From Streptomyces sp. MMG1121 (GTDB lineage: Bacteria; Actinomycetota; Actinomycetes; Streptomycetales; Streptomycetaceae): 64,000 bases of DNA. Under the pieces are notes generated by a model. That model was not told the origin of the DNA and searched no databases. It saw only the letters and a list, made by a program, of their open reading frames with translations. The stretch lies in assembly GCF_001280015.1 (NCBI RefSeq), contig NZ_LGDV01000226.1:124001-188000 (forward strand). Direction: 5' to 3'. Positions 42,150 to 49,904 of this stretch are shown piece after piece. Positions within the stretch are counted from its first letter, which is position 1. Each line of letters begins with the position of its first letter. The translations under genes and the position numbers were made by a program.

Positions 42150-43550
42150 TCAGCGGTGCTCCCGCAGCGCCAGCACGCTCACCGCCCCCACCGCCGCCAG
42201 TCCCGCCGACACCAGCAGGGCGGTGTTCGCGCCGTGGGCCAGGGTGCCGGAGGAGGTGGCGAGGGCGATGGTCAGGGCGACGCCGGCGCAGGAGCCGATG
42301 TAGCGGAAGGTCTGCTGGGCGCCGGAGCCCATCGCGGCCCGTTCGCGCGGGACCGACTCGACGGCCAGCAGCGGCAGCGCGCCGTTGAGCAGGCCGCTGC
42401 CCACGCCGCCGACGATCAGACCGGGCAGCAGCCGGGCCGGGGAGCCGGAGCCGAGGGCGCCGAGCATGGTCAGCACGGCGACGGTGTGCAGGGCGAAGCC
42501 GACGGCGAGCTGGGCGCGCGGGGCGATCCGGCCGGCCAGGTGCTTGACCTGGAGGGCGACCGCGAAGCTCAGCCCGGACCAGAGCAGGAACAGCCAGGCC
42601 GTGTCGATGGGCGACAGTCGCAGTGTCTGCTGGAGCAGGGTCGGCAGGAAGCTGAACATGCCGATCACCGCGAGGCCGGTGAACAGGCCGCCGGCGGCCG
42701 AGGCGAGGAAGGGGGCGTGGCGCAGCAGGCCGAGGTCGATCATCGGCGTGGCGACCCGGTGCTCCACCGCGACGAAGAGCGCGACGAGCAGGACGGCGGC
42801 CGCCAGGAGGAGGCCGACCGGTGCGCGCAGCCAGCCGTCGCGGCCCAGGGTCAGGGCGGCGACCAGGGCCACCAGGGCCAGGCCGAAGGTGAGCGCGCCG
42901 AGCACGTCGGGACGGCCGCCGCGCGGGGCGCGGGACTCGCTGAGCGCACGGGTGCCGAGCGCGGCCACGAGGAGGGCGGCGGCGCCGAGGACGCCGTAGG
43001 CCACCCGCCAGTTCGGCAGCCCGCCCGCGACCAGCGGGCCGAGCGCGATGCCGCCGCTGACGAAGGCGCCCCAGACGCCGGTCGCGTGCAGCCGGCCGCG
43101 CGCGGAGGGGAAGGCCGCCACCAGCAGGCCCAGGCTGCTCGCCAGCAGCGCCGCGCTCGCCGCTCCCTGGGCGATGCGGGCGAGGGTGAACTGCCAGGTC
43201 GACGTCGTGAGGGCGCCGAGGGCGGTGGTCAGGCCGAGGGCCAGGGTGCCGCCGAGGAAGAGCCGGCGGCGGCCGTAGTCGTCGGCGAGACTGCCGGCGA
43301 CCAGGAGGAGGGCGGCGAGGCCGAGCGGAGTGCCGTTCAGCAGCCAGGCCTGGCCGGAGAGCGGGGTGTGCAGGGCGCGCGCCGTGTCCGGGAGCGTGAC
43401 CATCGGGGCCGTGTACGTCATCAGCGCCACGGCGGTGGCCGCGCTGGTCAGGACGAGGGTGGCCCGGGGGCGGGCGGGCGCGTCCGGGGCGGTCGCACCG
43501 CGTACGGCCGTGGCGGCGGGGGTGGAGGTGGCGGAGTCGGGCCCGGTCAT
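42150..43550 (-). CDS. MFS drug-exporter-type permease (DHA2-like)
   Basis: A 466-residue permease with 12-14 helices. It has TYTAPMVTLPDTARAL in helix 1, LADDYGRRRLFLGGTLA in loop 2-3, LLASSLGLLVAAFPSARGRLHATGVWGAFVSGGIALGPLVAG (motif C region), and second-half blocks MFSFLPTLLQQTL and GLLNGALPLLAVESVPRERAAMGSGAQQTFRYIGS. The layout suits a multidrug or metabolite exporter. It is divergent from an HxlR regulator with two operator-like repeats between them, so it is probably induced by a ligand of that regulator or of thiol stress. Confidence 0.9.
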   Translation of the reverse strand: MTGPDSATSTPAATAVRGATAPDAPARPRATLVLTSAATAVALMTYTAPMVTLPDTARALHTPLSGQAWLLNGTPLGLAALLLVAGSLADDYGRRRLFLGGTLALGLTTALGALTTSTWQFTLARIAQGAASAALLASSLGLLVAAFPSARGRLHATGVWGAFVSGGIALGPLVAGGLPNWRVAYGVLGAAALLVAALGTRALSESRAPRGGRPDVLGALTFGLALVALVAALTLGRDGWLRAPVGLLLAAAVLLVALFVAVEHRVATPMIDLGLLRHAPFLASAAGGLFTGLAVIGMFSFLPTLLQQTLRLSPIDTAWLFLLWSGLSFAVALQVKHLAGRIAPRAQLAVGFALHTVAVLTMLGALGSGSPARLLPGLIVGGVGSGLLNGALPLLAVESVPRERAAMGSGAQQTFRYIGSCAGVALTIALATSSGTLAHGANTALLVSAGLAAVGAVSVLALREHR

Positions 43551-43568
43551 CGTGTGATCCTGCCTTGA

Positions 43569-43634
43569 GGTTCGTTCATTGAACTGACCTGACCCGCCCA
43601 CCGTAACACCATAGGTTCGGTCACTGAACCAACC
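43569..43634. promoter_or_regulatory. Twin 21-bp operators for the HxlR regulator
   Basis: Two related 21-bp imperfect palindromes, 43569-43589 and 43614-43634, both begin GGTTCG, carry TCA-TGAAC at the centre and end ACC. They start 45 bp apart in the 111-bp region between the divergent MFS (43550) and HxlR (43662) genes. Position and duplication point to HxlR binding at both promoters. Confidence 0.75.
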
Positions 43635-43661
43635 CGTCGGAAAGTGGCTACAGTGGACGGC

Positions 43662-44225
43662 ATGGCACTGGGCAAGGACTACGCGACACAGGAGTGCTCG
43701 ATCGCCCGCGCGCTCGAGATCGTCGGCGAACGCTGGACGCTGCTCGTCGTCCGGGACGCGATGTACGGCGTGCGGCGCTACAACGACTTCCTGCTCCACC
43801 TCGGCATCCCGCGTGCCGTCCTGGCCGCCCGGCTGCAGACCCTGACCGCCGAGGGCATCCTCGAAAAGCGCCGGTACCAGCAGTCGCCGCCCCGCGACGA
43901 GTACGTCCTCACCGCGCGCGGCATCGCCCTGTGGCCCACCCTGCGCGCCCTCGGCCTGTGGGGCCGCGAACACTTCACCGAGACCCGGCTGCGCTACTTC
44001 CGGCACGCGGACTGCGGCACCGAACTCGGGCCGTACGGCGAATGCCCCGCCTGCGGGCTCGTCGTACCGGTCGGGGACGTGGTCATGGAACCCGGGCCGG
44101 GCCTCGACCGGGATCCGGCCGATCCGGTCAGCCGGATCCTGCTGAAGCCGAAGCGGCTGCTGGAGCCCCTGGAGCCCCTGGAGCCCCTGGAGGCCGCGGA
44201 GCGGCAGGAGGGCGTGCCGGCCTGA
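43662..44225 (+). CDS. HxlR-family transcriptional regulator
   Basis: A 187-residue winged-helix regulator. C13 in YATQECSIARALEIVGERWTLLVVRDAMYG is at the usual HxlR thiol position, followed by RRYNDFLLHLGIPRAVLAARLQTLTAEGIL and the wing EYVLTARGIALWPTLRALGLWG. After residue 110 it extends unusually: a possible zinc ribbon (RHADCGTELGPYGECPACG) and a C-terminal LEPLEPLEPLE run made of a repeated 9-bp unit (about 44160-44190). The cysteines could make it redox- or metal-responsive. It is divergent from the MFS exporter. Confidence 0.9.
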   Translation: MALGKDYATQECSIARALEIVGERWTLLVVRDAMYGVRRYNDFLLHLGIPRAVLAARLQTLTAEGILEKRRYQQSPPRDEYVLTARGIALWPTLRALGLWGREHFTETRLRYFRHADCGTELGPYGECPACGLVVPVGDVVMEPGPGLDRDPADPVSRILLKPKRLLEPLEPLEPLEAAERQEGVPA

Positions 44226-44262
44226 TCGGGCGGAGAGGCGCCGGGCAGTGGTCCTGTGCCGC

Positions 44263-45096
44263 TCAGGAGGCCCGTGAGCCGCCGCGCGTGATCAGGTCGA
44301 CGGCCATCCGGTCGGTCCGGTTCGGCCGGCCGCCCAGCCGGTGGACGACCACCCAGCGGCCGTCCGTCGCGGTCGCGGCGAAGAGGGACGCGTGGCGGGT
44401 GGCGCCGTTGTGCCAGAGCAGCCCGCCGGTCCTCTGCCACGAGGGAGCGGGATCGCCCAGCCGGCGTTCGACGGTCAGCCGGACGAGCAGATCGGCGACC
44501 GCGCGCGGAGTGGCCCACAGACCGCCCGCCGGCAGGATCGCCCCGTCCATGGTCCAGGGCCGGCGGTCCCGGCCGAACAGCCCCGGCGCGAGCAGTCGCC
44601 GGCCCGCGTCCGGGTGCACGCCCACCTCGTCCACCTCCAGCGGGCGCAGGACGTGCGCGGCGAGCAGCTCCTCGTACGACGTCCCGGCCGCCGCGACCAG
44701 CGCCGCGCCGAGGACGGCGTACCCGAGATTGGAGTACTCCTCCTGCCCGGGAGGCCGGACCGCGACCCGGTCCAGCCGGCCGAGCAGCCGGTGCAGGGCC
44801 GCCAGGTCGAAGGCGGCGTACGGATCGCGCACTCCCGTCCCCGGGGGCAGGCGGGGCAGCCCCGAGGTGTGGTCGGCCAGATTGCGCAGCGTGACGCCGG
44901 TGCCGGGAACGGCGGGCAGCCAGCGCTCCACGGGGTCGTCCGGGTCGAGCAGGCCCGCGGCGGCCATGCGCATCAGCGCGGTGCCGGTGAGGACCTTGGT
45001 GAAGGAGCCGATCTCGACGAACCGGTCCACCGCGTGGCCGTCACTGACCCGGGCGGCGGTCGATCCGGACATGACGCAGCTCGGGGTGCGAGGCAC
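44263..45096 (-). CDS. Serine hydrolase, beta-lactamase fold (short N terminus)
   Basis: A 277-residue class C beta-lactamase-like protein. The nucleophile box is EIGSFTKVLTG (Ser31, SxxK), the Tyr box EEYSNLGYAVLG (YSN), and the third box LLWHNGATRHAS (HNG). The N terminus is about 35 residues shorter than usual before SxxK, so either the real start is upstream or the first strand is lost. GTG 45096 has AAGGGGGAT 8 nt upstream. There is no signal peptide. Ester or amide hydrolysis of an unknown substrate; penicillin-binding is possible but not shown. Confidence 0.82.
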   Translation of the reverse strand: MPRTPSCVMSGSTAARVSDGHAVDRFVEIGSFTKVLTGTALMRMAAAGLLDPDDPVERWLPAVPGTGVTLRNLADHTSGLPRLPPGTGVRDPYAAFDLAALHRLLGRLDRVAVRPPGQEEYSNLGYAVLGAALVAAAGTSYEELLAAHVLRPLEVDEVGVHPDAGRRLLAPGLFGRDRRPWTMDGAILPAGGLWATPRAVADLLVRLTVERRLGDPAPSWQRTGGLLWHNGATRHASLFAATATDGRWVVVHRLGGRPNRTDRMAVDLITRGGSRAS

Positions 45097-45219
45097 GCGC
45101 TACATCCCCCTTTGTCCCCCATGGACTTGTCCCCATGGCCCCCTCGGTCCCGTCGATCATATGAGCTGTCAGGTATAAAGTGCAGGTAGACGCCGGTAGT
45201 TGTGGACGGGGAGGGGAAC

Positions 45220-45534
45220 GTGGTGGGGCGCGGGTTCATGTCGTCGCGTACGGTCGCCTCGTTGCTGCTCCTGCTGCTGCCCGTGCTGCTGCTCGACACC
45301 GGCAACCTCTCCGCGACCGTGGCGCTCGCCGCGACCGCCGCCGCCGGTTCCGCGCTCTCCGCCTGCGCTCTGCTCGCCGCCCGCAGCGCCCCTGCCGTTC
45401 CGCCCACGCGGGTGCGTACGGCGATTCGGGACCGGGCCCGGCGTACCGCCTTTCTGCCCCAGCGTGATCCCGACGCGTCCGGCCGACGGCGGCCCAGGGC
45501 ACCTGGGCTCGCCCTTCCGGCGACCGCCGCGTAG
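45220..45534 (+). CDS. DUF6412-type small membrane protein
   Basis: A roughly 104-residue protein with two membrane helices (SSRTVASLLLLLLPVLLLDTG and LSATVALAATAAAGSALSACALLAA) and a basic C-terminal tail (RVRTAIRDRARRTAFLPQRDPD). The sequence is typical of DUF6412 proteins, which in Streptomyces precede a YidC paralogue, as here. Start choice is uncertain: GTG 45202, 45220 and 45223 and ATG 45238 are all possible; GGGGAGGGG supports 45220/45223. It probably forms an operon with the YidC-like gene 128 bp downstream. Confidence 0.75.
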   Translation: MVGRGFMSSRTVASLLLLLLPVLLLDTGNLSATVALAATAAAGSALSACALLAARSAPAVPPTRVRTAIRDRARRTAFLPQRDPDASGRRRPRAPGLALPATAA

Positions 45535-45661
45535 GGCACGTACTTCCCGCATCCGACTGCTTCTGGCACGTCCGTGCGCGTGACCCCGCGTGGGTCGTCC
45601 TGCCGTTCTGCTCACTTCCAGCATGTTCCCGGCACGACGAGACCCTCCGGAGGGCTCACCC

Positions 45662-46390
45662 ATGTCCGTCTTCTTCTCCGCCTTCGCCGGCCTGGTCGAG
45701 CACCTCGCCGACCTGCTGACACCGCTGTTCCACGGCTCCGCGGCCGCCGCCGCGATCGTCCTGTTCACCGCACTCGTACGGCTCCTGGTCCACCCGCTGT
45801 CCCGCGCCGCCGCCCGCGGGCAGCGGGCCCGCGCCGAGCTTCAGCCGAGGATCGCCGAGCTGCGCAAGAAGCACGCCAAGGATCCCGAGCGGCTGCAGAA
45901 GGCGGTGCTGGAACTGCACGCCGAGGAGAAGGTCTCGCCGCTCTCCGGCTGCCTGCCGAGCCTGCTCCAGATGCCCGCCTTCTTCCTCCTCTACCACCTC
46001 TTCTCCAACTCCACGATCGGCGGCGAGGCCAACGGCCTGCTCGGCCACCAGCTGTTCGCGGCCCCGCTCGGCGGACACTGGGCCGACGCGCTCGCCGACG
46101 GCGGGGCGTTCGGTCCGGCCGGGCTGGTCTACCTCGGGCTCTTCGCGCTCGTCGCGGCCGTCGCCGCCTTCAACGTCCGGCGTACCAGGCGGATGATGAC
46201 GAAGAACCCGGTCGCGGCGAGCGGCGATGGCGGCGAGCAGGTGCCGGGGCTCGGCGCGGTCAACAAGGTCATGCCGTTCATGTCGTTCTTCACGCTGGTC
46301 AGCGTGGCGGTCGTCCCGCTCGCCGCGGCGCTGTACCTCGTCACCAGCACCACCTGGAGCGCCGTGGAACGGGCCGCCCTTTATCAGTAG
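45662..46390 (+). CDS. YidC/Oxa1-family membrane protein insertase (short paralogue)
   Basis: A 242-residue insertase. The conserved Arg of the hydrophilic groove is in FTALVRLLVHPLSR (helix 1). The cytoplasmic hairpin ARAELQPRIAELRKKHAKDPERLQKAVLELHAEEKVSPLSGCLPSLLQMPAFFLLYHLF is characteristic. Three further helices follow, including VMPFMSFFTLVSVAVVPLAAALYLV. It is shorter than the housekeeping YidC of actinobacteria and lacks its long basic tail, so it is a second copy. GGAGGG lies 7 nt before ATG 45662. Its client is unknown; the DUF6412 protein upstream may be a partner. Confidence 0.9.
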   Translation: MSVFFSAFAGLVEHLADLLTPLFHGSAAAAAIVLFTALVRLLVHPLSRAAARGQRARAELQPRIAELRKKHAKDPERLQKAVLELHAEEKVSPLSGCLPSLLQMPAFFLLYHLFSNSTIGGEANGLLGHQLFAAPLGGHWADALADGGAFGPAGLVYLGLFALVAAVAAFNVRRTRRMMTKNPVAASGDGGEQVPGLGAVNKVMPFMSFFTLVSVAVVPLAAALYLVTSTTWSAVERAALYQ

Positions 46391-46517
46391 GAAGCGTGGT
46401 TACGGTCCAGTACGTGAACAGGGTCTTGCGGAGTGGACTGTGGGATTGGAGGATCAGCCAGTCCTCCGATGGCTGCACCCATCGGCCGGGCGCCCGCGAT
46501 CGAGGGAGATGGTGACC

Positions 46518-47375
46518 ATGAAGCTGCTGCGAGTCGGTACGGCGGGGGCGGAGCGGCCTGCACTGCTCGATGCCGAGGGAACCCTCAGGGACCTGTCGGG
46601 AATCGTGCCCGACATCGACGGCGCGCTCCTCGCCGACGACGCCGCGCTCGGCCGGGTGAGGGCGGCCGCCGAGTCCGGCGAGCTGCCCGCGCTGGACGCG
46701 GCGGGGCTCAGGATCGGGCCGCCGCTCGCCCGCATCGGCAAGATCGTGTGCATCGGGCTCAACTACCACGACCACGCCCGCGAGACCGGCGCCGAGCCGC
46801 CCGCCGAGCCGGTCGTCTTCTTCAAGGCGCCGGACACGGTCGTCGGCCCGAACGACACCGTGCTGGTGCCGCGCGGCTCGGTGAAGACCGACTGGGAGGT
46901 GGAGCTGGCCGTCGTCATCGGGCGTACGGCCCGCTATGTGGAGTCGGCGAAGGAGGCGCTCGCGCATGTCGCCGGGTACGCCGTCGCGCACGACGTATCC
47001 GAGCGGGAGTTCCAGATCGAGCGGGGCGGGACCTGGGACAAGGGCAAGAACTGCGAGACGTTCAACCCGCTCGGACCGTGGCTGGTGACGTCCGACGAGG
47101 TCGCCGACCCGCAGGAGCTGCCGCTGAGGCTGTGGGTCAACGGGGAGCTGAAGCAGGACGGCACGACGGCCGAGCAGATCTTTCCCGTCGCGGAAGTCGT
47201 GCGGTACGTCAGCCAGTTCATGACCCTCTACCCCGGGGACGTCATCAACACGGGGACGCCGGCGGGGGTGGCGATGGGGCAGGCCGAGCCCAAGCCGTAT
47301 CTGCGGGCCGGGGATGTCGTCGAGCTGGAGATCGCCGGGCTCGGTCGGCAGCGGCAGGAGCTCAAGGACGCGTAA
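46518..47375 (+). CDS. Fumarylacetoacetate hydrolase-family protein
   Basis: A 285-residue FAH-fold enzyme. The C-terminal catalytic domain starts IGKIVCIGLNYHDHARETG and has KAPDTVVGPNDTVLVPRGS, metal-binding DWEVELAVVIGR, AHDVSEREFQ, GTWDKGKNCETFNPLGPWLVT and DVINTGTPAGVAMG. The roughly 70-residue N-terminal domain is short, as in HpcE/ureidoglycolate lyase-like members. It probably hydrolyses or decarboxylates a 2,4-diketo acid. ATG 46518 has GGAG 9 nt upstream. It overlaps the convergent LLM oxidoreductase gene by 14 nt. Confidence 0.92.
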   Translation: MKLLRVGTAGAERPALLDAEGTLRDLSGIVPDIDGALLADDAALGRVRAAAESGELPALDAAGLRIGPPLARIGKIVCIGLNYHDHARETGAEPPAEPVVFFKAPDTVVGPNDTVLVPRGSVKTDWEVELAVVIGRTARYVESAKEALAHVAGYAVAHDVSEREFQIERGGTWDKGKNCETFNPLGPWLVTSDEVADPQELPLRLWVNGELKQDGTTAEQIFPVAEVVRYVSQFMTLYPGDVINTGTPAGVAMGQAEPKPYLRAGDVVELEIAGLGRQRQELKDA

Positions 47376-48231
47376 GCAGCAGAGCGAGCCTGCGCCATTG
47401 CGCTCTCGGGAGGGTTTCCCTCGGGGTGTCGGTGATGAGCTGGAGGGCCACGTGGTCCGCGCCCGCCTGGTGGAAGGTGTCGATGCGGTCGCGGACGCGG
47501 TCCTCGTCGCCCCAGGCGAAAACGGCGTCGACCAGCCGGTCGCTGCCGCCGTCGGCCAGGTCGTCCTCGGTGAAGCCGAGGCGCAGGAAGTTGTCGGTGT
47601 AGTTCGGCAGGGCCAGGTACATCGCGAGGGTGTCGCGGGCGAGGGCGCGGGCGCGGGCCGGGTCGGACTCCAGGACGACCTTCAGCTCCGGGGCCAGCAG
47701 CGGGCCCTCGCCCAGGATCTCGCGGGCCTGGGCGGTGTGCTCCGCGGTGACCAGGTACGGCACCGCGCCCGCCGCCCGGTCGCGGGACAGCTCCAGGGTC
47801 TTCGGGCCGAGGGCGGCCAGCACCCGGCGGTCCTCGGGCACCCCGGCCTCGTCCAGCTCGTCGAGGTAGGCGACCAGGGCCGAGTACGGACGGCGGTACT
47901 GCTCGGCGAGCTTGGCATGGCTCACGCCGAGGCCGAGCACGAAGCGGCCGGGATGCGCCGCGTCCGTCTCCGTGAAGGCGGCCGCGCTCGCCTTGGCGTC
48001 GTACTGCCAGATGCTCTGGATGCTGGTGCCGACGGTGAGGGTGCCGGTCGCCTCCAGGAGCGGTGCGGCGTGCCGGGCGGCGCTGCTGCCGCCCAGCCAT
48101 ACGGCTCCGTAGCCGAGGCTCTCCAACTCGGCTGCCGCGTCCGCCAGTTCGCCGCGCCGGGAGGCGTCCTCCGCGCGCAGGCCGATACTCCAGATGCCGT
48201 ACCGGCCGATCCTGTCCTTCAAGGTGCTCAT
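47362..48231 (-). CDS. LLM-class F420-dependent oxidoreductase
   Basis: A 289-residue luciferase-like (beta/alpha)8 protein. It begins RIGRYGIWSIGLRAEDASRRGELADAAAELESLGYGAVWLGGS, then GTSIQSIWQYDAKASAAAFTETDAAHPGRFVLGLGVSHAK, the flavin/F420-binding stretch, and ends with VRDRIDTFHQAGADHVALQLI. The pattern is that of the TIGR03620 subgroup. The electron carrier is predicted F420 rather than FMN; the substrate is unknown. A 13-bp palindrome lies 24 bp upstream of the start. Confidence 0.9.
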   Translation of the reverse strand: MSTLKDRIGRYGIWSIGLRAEDASRRGELADAAAELESLGYGAVWLGGSSAARHAAPLLEATGTLTVGTSIQSIWQYDAKASAAAFTETDAAHPGRFVLGLGVSHAKLAEQYRRPYSALVAYLDELDEAGVPEDRRVLAALGPKTLELSRDRAAGAVPYLVTAEHTAQAREILGEGPLLAPELKVVLESDPARARALARDTLAMYLALPNYTDNFLRLGFTEDDLADGGSDRLVDAVFAWGDEDRVRDRIDTFHQAGADHVALQLITDTPRETLPRAQWRRLALLLTRP

Positions 48232-48254
48232 GGGGTCGATCCCTTCGGGCGGGT

Positions 48255-48267
48255 CGTGATCATCACG
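48255..48267. promoter_or_regulatory. 13-bp palindrome upstream of the LLM gene
   Basis: CGTGAT-C-ATCACG is a perfect palindrome located 24-36 bp upstream of the LLM gene start (48231). It is a possible repressor site; the regulator is not identified. Confidence 0.45.
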
Positions 48268-48318
48268 TGTGCACTCATCCCCAACCGAAGGGACCTGCCC
48301 GCGTAATCCCTGCCGGCG

Positions 48319-48789
48319 TCACACCTTCAGGAACTGCTCCAGGGCCGCCACGACGAGCCTGTGGTCCTCGACCTGGGGCAGGCCCGAGACCGTCACCGAG
48401 CCGATGACGCCCACGTTCTCCACGGTGAGGGGGAACGAGCCGCCGTGGGCCGCGTAGGTGCCGGGGTCCAGACGGGAGGAGTCCTCGAAGGTCGTGCCCT
48501 TGGCGCGGAAGCGGGCGCCGACCAGGTAGGAGGCGGCGCCGTAGCGTTCCACCACCCGGCGCTTGCGGGCGATCCAGACGTCGTTGTCCGGGGTGGATCC
48601 CGGCAGGGCCGCGTGGAAGAGCTGCTGGCCGGCCCGGTGGATGTCGATCGCGACCGGCGCCCGGCGCTCGCGGGCCAGCTCGACCAGGAGCGAGCCGAGC
48701 GCCCAGGCGTCGTCGTAGGTGAACTGCCGGAAGACCAGCCGGCGTTCCTGCGCCTCCAGCTCCTCGACGGACGGGGCGGTCCGGGGCAT
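48319..48789 (-). CDS. UPF0303 / heme-degrading-domain-like protein
   Basis: A 156-residue protein of the UPF0303 (GlcG/HbpS-related) family, with FRQFTYDDAWALGSLLVELARERRAPVAIDIHRAGQQLFHAALPGSTPDNDVWIARKRR (residues 21-78) and YAAHGGSFPLTVENVGVIGSVTVSGLPQVEDH. Related proteins bind cofactors or small acids, but no activity is established for UPF0303. Its ATG shares one base with the stop of the Gfo/Idh gene (TGATG), so it is co-translated with that enzyme and probably serves the same catabolic route. Confidence 0.88.
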   Translation of the reverse strand: MPRTAPSVEELEAQERRLVFRQFTYDDAWALGSLLVELARERRAPVAIDIHRAGQQLFHAALPGSTPDNDVWIARKRRVVERYGAASYLVGARFRAKGTTFEDSSRLDPGTYAAHGGSFPLTVENVGVIGSVTVSGLPQVEDHRLVVAALEQFLKV

Positions 48790-49856
48790 CAGAGGGTCAC
48801 CGTCACCTTGTCGCGGGCGGAGCGCCGGGCGGCTTCGAGTACGTCGAGGGCGGCGGCCGCCTCCAGCGCGGTCACCGGGTTGGCGGCGGAGCCGCGCAGG
48901 GCCTCGGCGACGGCCGCGTAGTAGGCGGGGTAGTCGCCCGGCAGGGTCGGTACGGGGGTGCCGCCGTCGGTCAGCGGGGACTCGCCGGCGCCGATGCGGC
49001 CGTACAGGGCCTCGGGCTCGGCGCCCCACTTGGGGCCGGGCCGCAGGCCTTCCCGGAGGGCGCCCTCCTGCGGGTCCAGGCCGTACTTGACGTAGCCCGC
49101 CTGCGAGCCGAGCACCCTGAAACGCGGGCCGAGTTGGGCGGTCGTCGCGGAGACGTAGAGGTGGGAGCGGACGCCGTTCGCGTGCGTCAGGGCGATGAAG
49201 GTGTCGTCGTCGGTCTCGGCGCCGGGACGGCGGATGTCGGTCTCGGCGTACACCTCGGTGACCGGACCGAACAGGACCAGGGCCTGGTCGACGACATGGC
49301 TGCCGAGGTCGTAGAGGAGACCTCCGATCTCTGCCGGGTCGCCGGACTCGCGCCAGCCGCCCTTGGGCTGCGGGCGCCAGCGCTCGAAGCGGGACTCGAA
49401 GCGCCATACGTCGCCGAGCGTGCCGTCCGCCACCAGCTTGCGGAGGGTCAGGAAGTCGTTGTCCCAGCGGCGGTTCTGGAAGACGGACAGGAGCACGCCG
49501 CGCTCTTCGGCGAGGGCCGCGAGGTCACGGGCCTCGGCGGCGGTGCCGGCGACCGGCTTGTCCACGACCACGGGCAGGCCCGCCTTGAGGGCGGTGGCGG
49601 CCAGCGGGACGTGTGTCCTGTTCGGGGACGCGATGACGACCAGGTCCAGCTCGTCGGCGCGGTCGAACAGCTCCTCGGGGGCGGCGGCCGTGCGGACGTC
49701 CGGGAACTCCGCCCGGGCCTGCTCCTGCCGCTCGGGGTTCGAGGTGACCACGGTGTCCAGGGCGAGGCCCTCGGTCGCGGCGATCAGCGGGGCGTGGAAG
49801 ACGGAGCCGGCGAGGCCGTAGCCGATCAGACCGACGCGGAGGGGGGTAGCAGTCAT
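48789..49856 (-). CDS. Gfo/Idh/MocA-family oxidoreductase
   Basis: A 355-residue NAD(P)-dependent sugar or inositol dehydrogenase-like enzyme. The Rossmann start is RVGLIGYGLAGSVFHAPLI (GxGxxG). The NAD-binding VIASPNRTHVPLAATALKAGLPVVVDKPVAGT contains the catalytic Lys (DKP). The C-terminal domain has GGLLYDLGSHVVDQALVLFG with the active-site Asp and His. The FHAPLI sequence and length place it near YvaA/scyllo-inositol-type members. GGAGG lies just ahead of ATG 49856. It is operonic with UPF0303 and divergent from a ROK regulator. Confidence 0.92.
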   Translation of the reverse strand: MTATPLRVGLIGYGLAGSVFHAPLIAATEGLALDTVVTSNPERQEQARAEFPDVRTAAAPEELFDRADELDLVVIASPNRTHVPLAATALKAGLPVVVDKPVAGTAAEARDLAALAEERGVLLSVFQNRRWDNDFLTLRKLVADGTLGDVWRFESRFERWRPQPKGGWRESGDPAEIGGLLYDLGSHVVDQALVLFGPVTEVYAETDIRRPGAETDDDTFIALTHANGVRSHLYVSATTAQLGPRFRVLGSQAGYVKYGLDPQEGALREGLRPGPKWGAEPEALYGRIGAGESPLTDGGTPVPTLPGDYPAYYAAVAEALRGSAANPVTALEAAAALDVLEAARRSARDKVTVTL

Positions 49857-49864
49857 GCCTCCTA

Positions 49865-49887
49865 CTTTCGCAACGCTGTTGCCAAAG
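49865..49887. promoter_or_regulatory. ROK-type operator between Gfo/Idh and ROK genes
   Basis: CTTTCGCAAC and GTTGCCAAAG form a 10-bp imperfect inverted repeat (one mismatch) around GCT in the 48-bp divergent gap. With so little room it must overlap both promoters, so autoregulation plus control of the dehydrogenase operon is likely. Confidence 0.65.
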
Positions 49888-49904
49888 TGCAAGCGGTGGG
49901 GACA

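Noticed and set aside
44263..45096. Antibiotic-resistance beta-lactamase
   Set aside because: It has no signal peptide, a shortened N terminus and an HNG box; an intracellular esterase/amidase-like role is at least as likely.
49134..49904. Long in-frame extension upstream of the ROK start
   Set aside because: It overlaps the Gfo/Idh gene in antisense, has no HTH-like sequence, and the ROK winged helix starts normally after ATG 49905.
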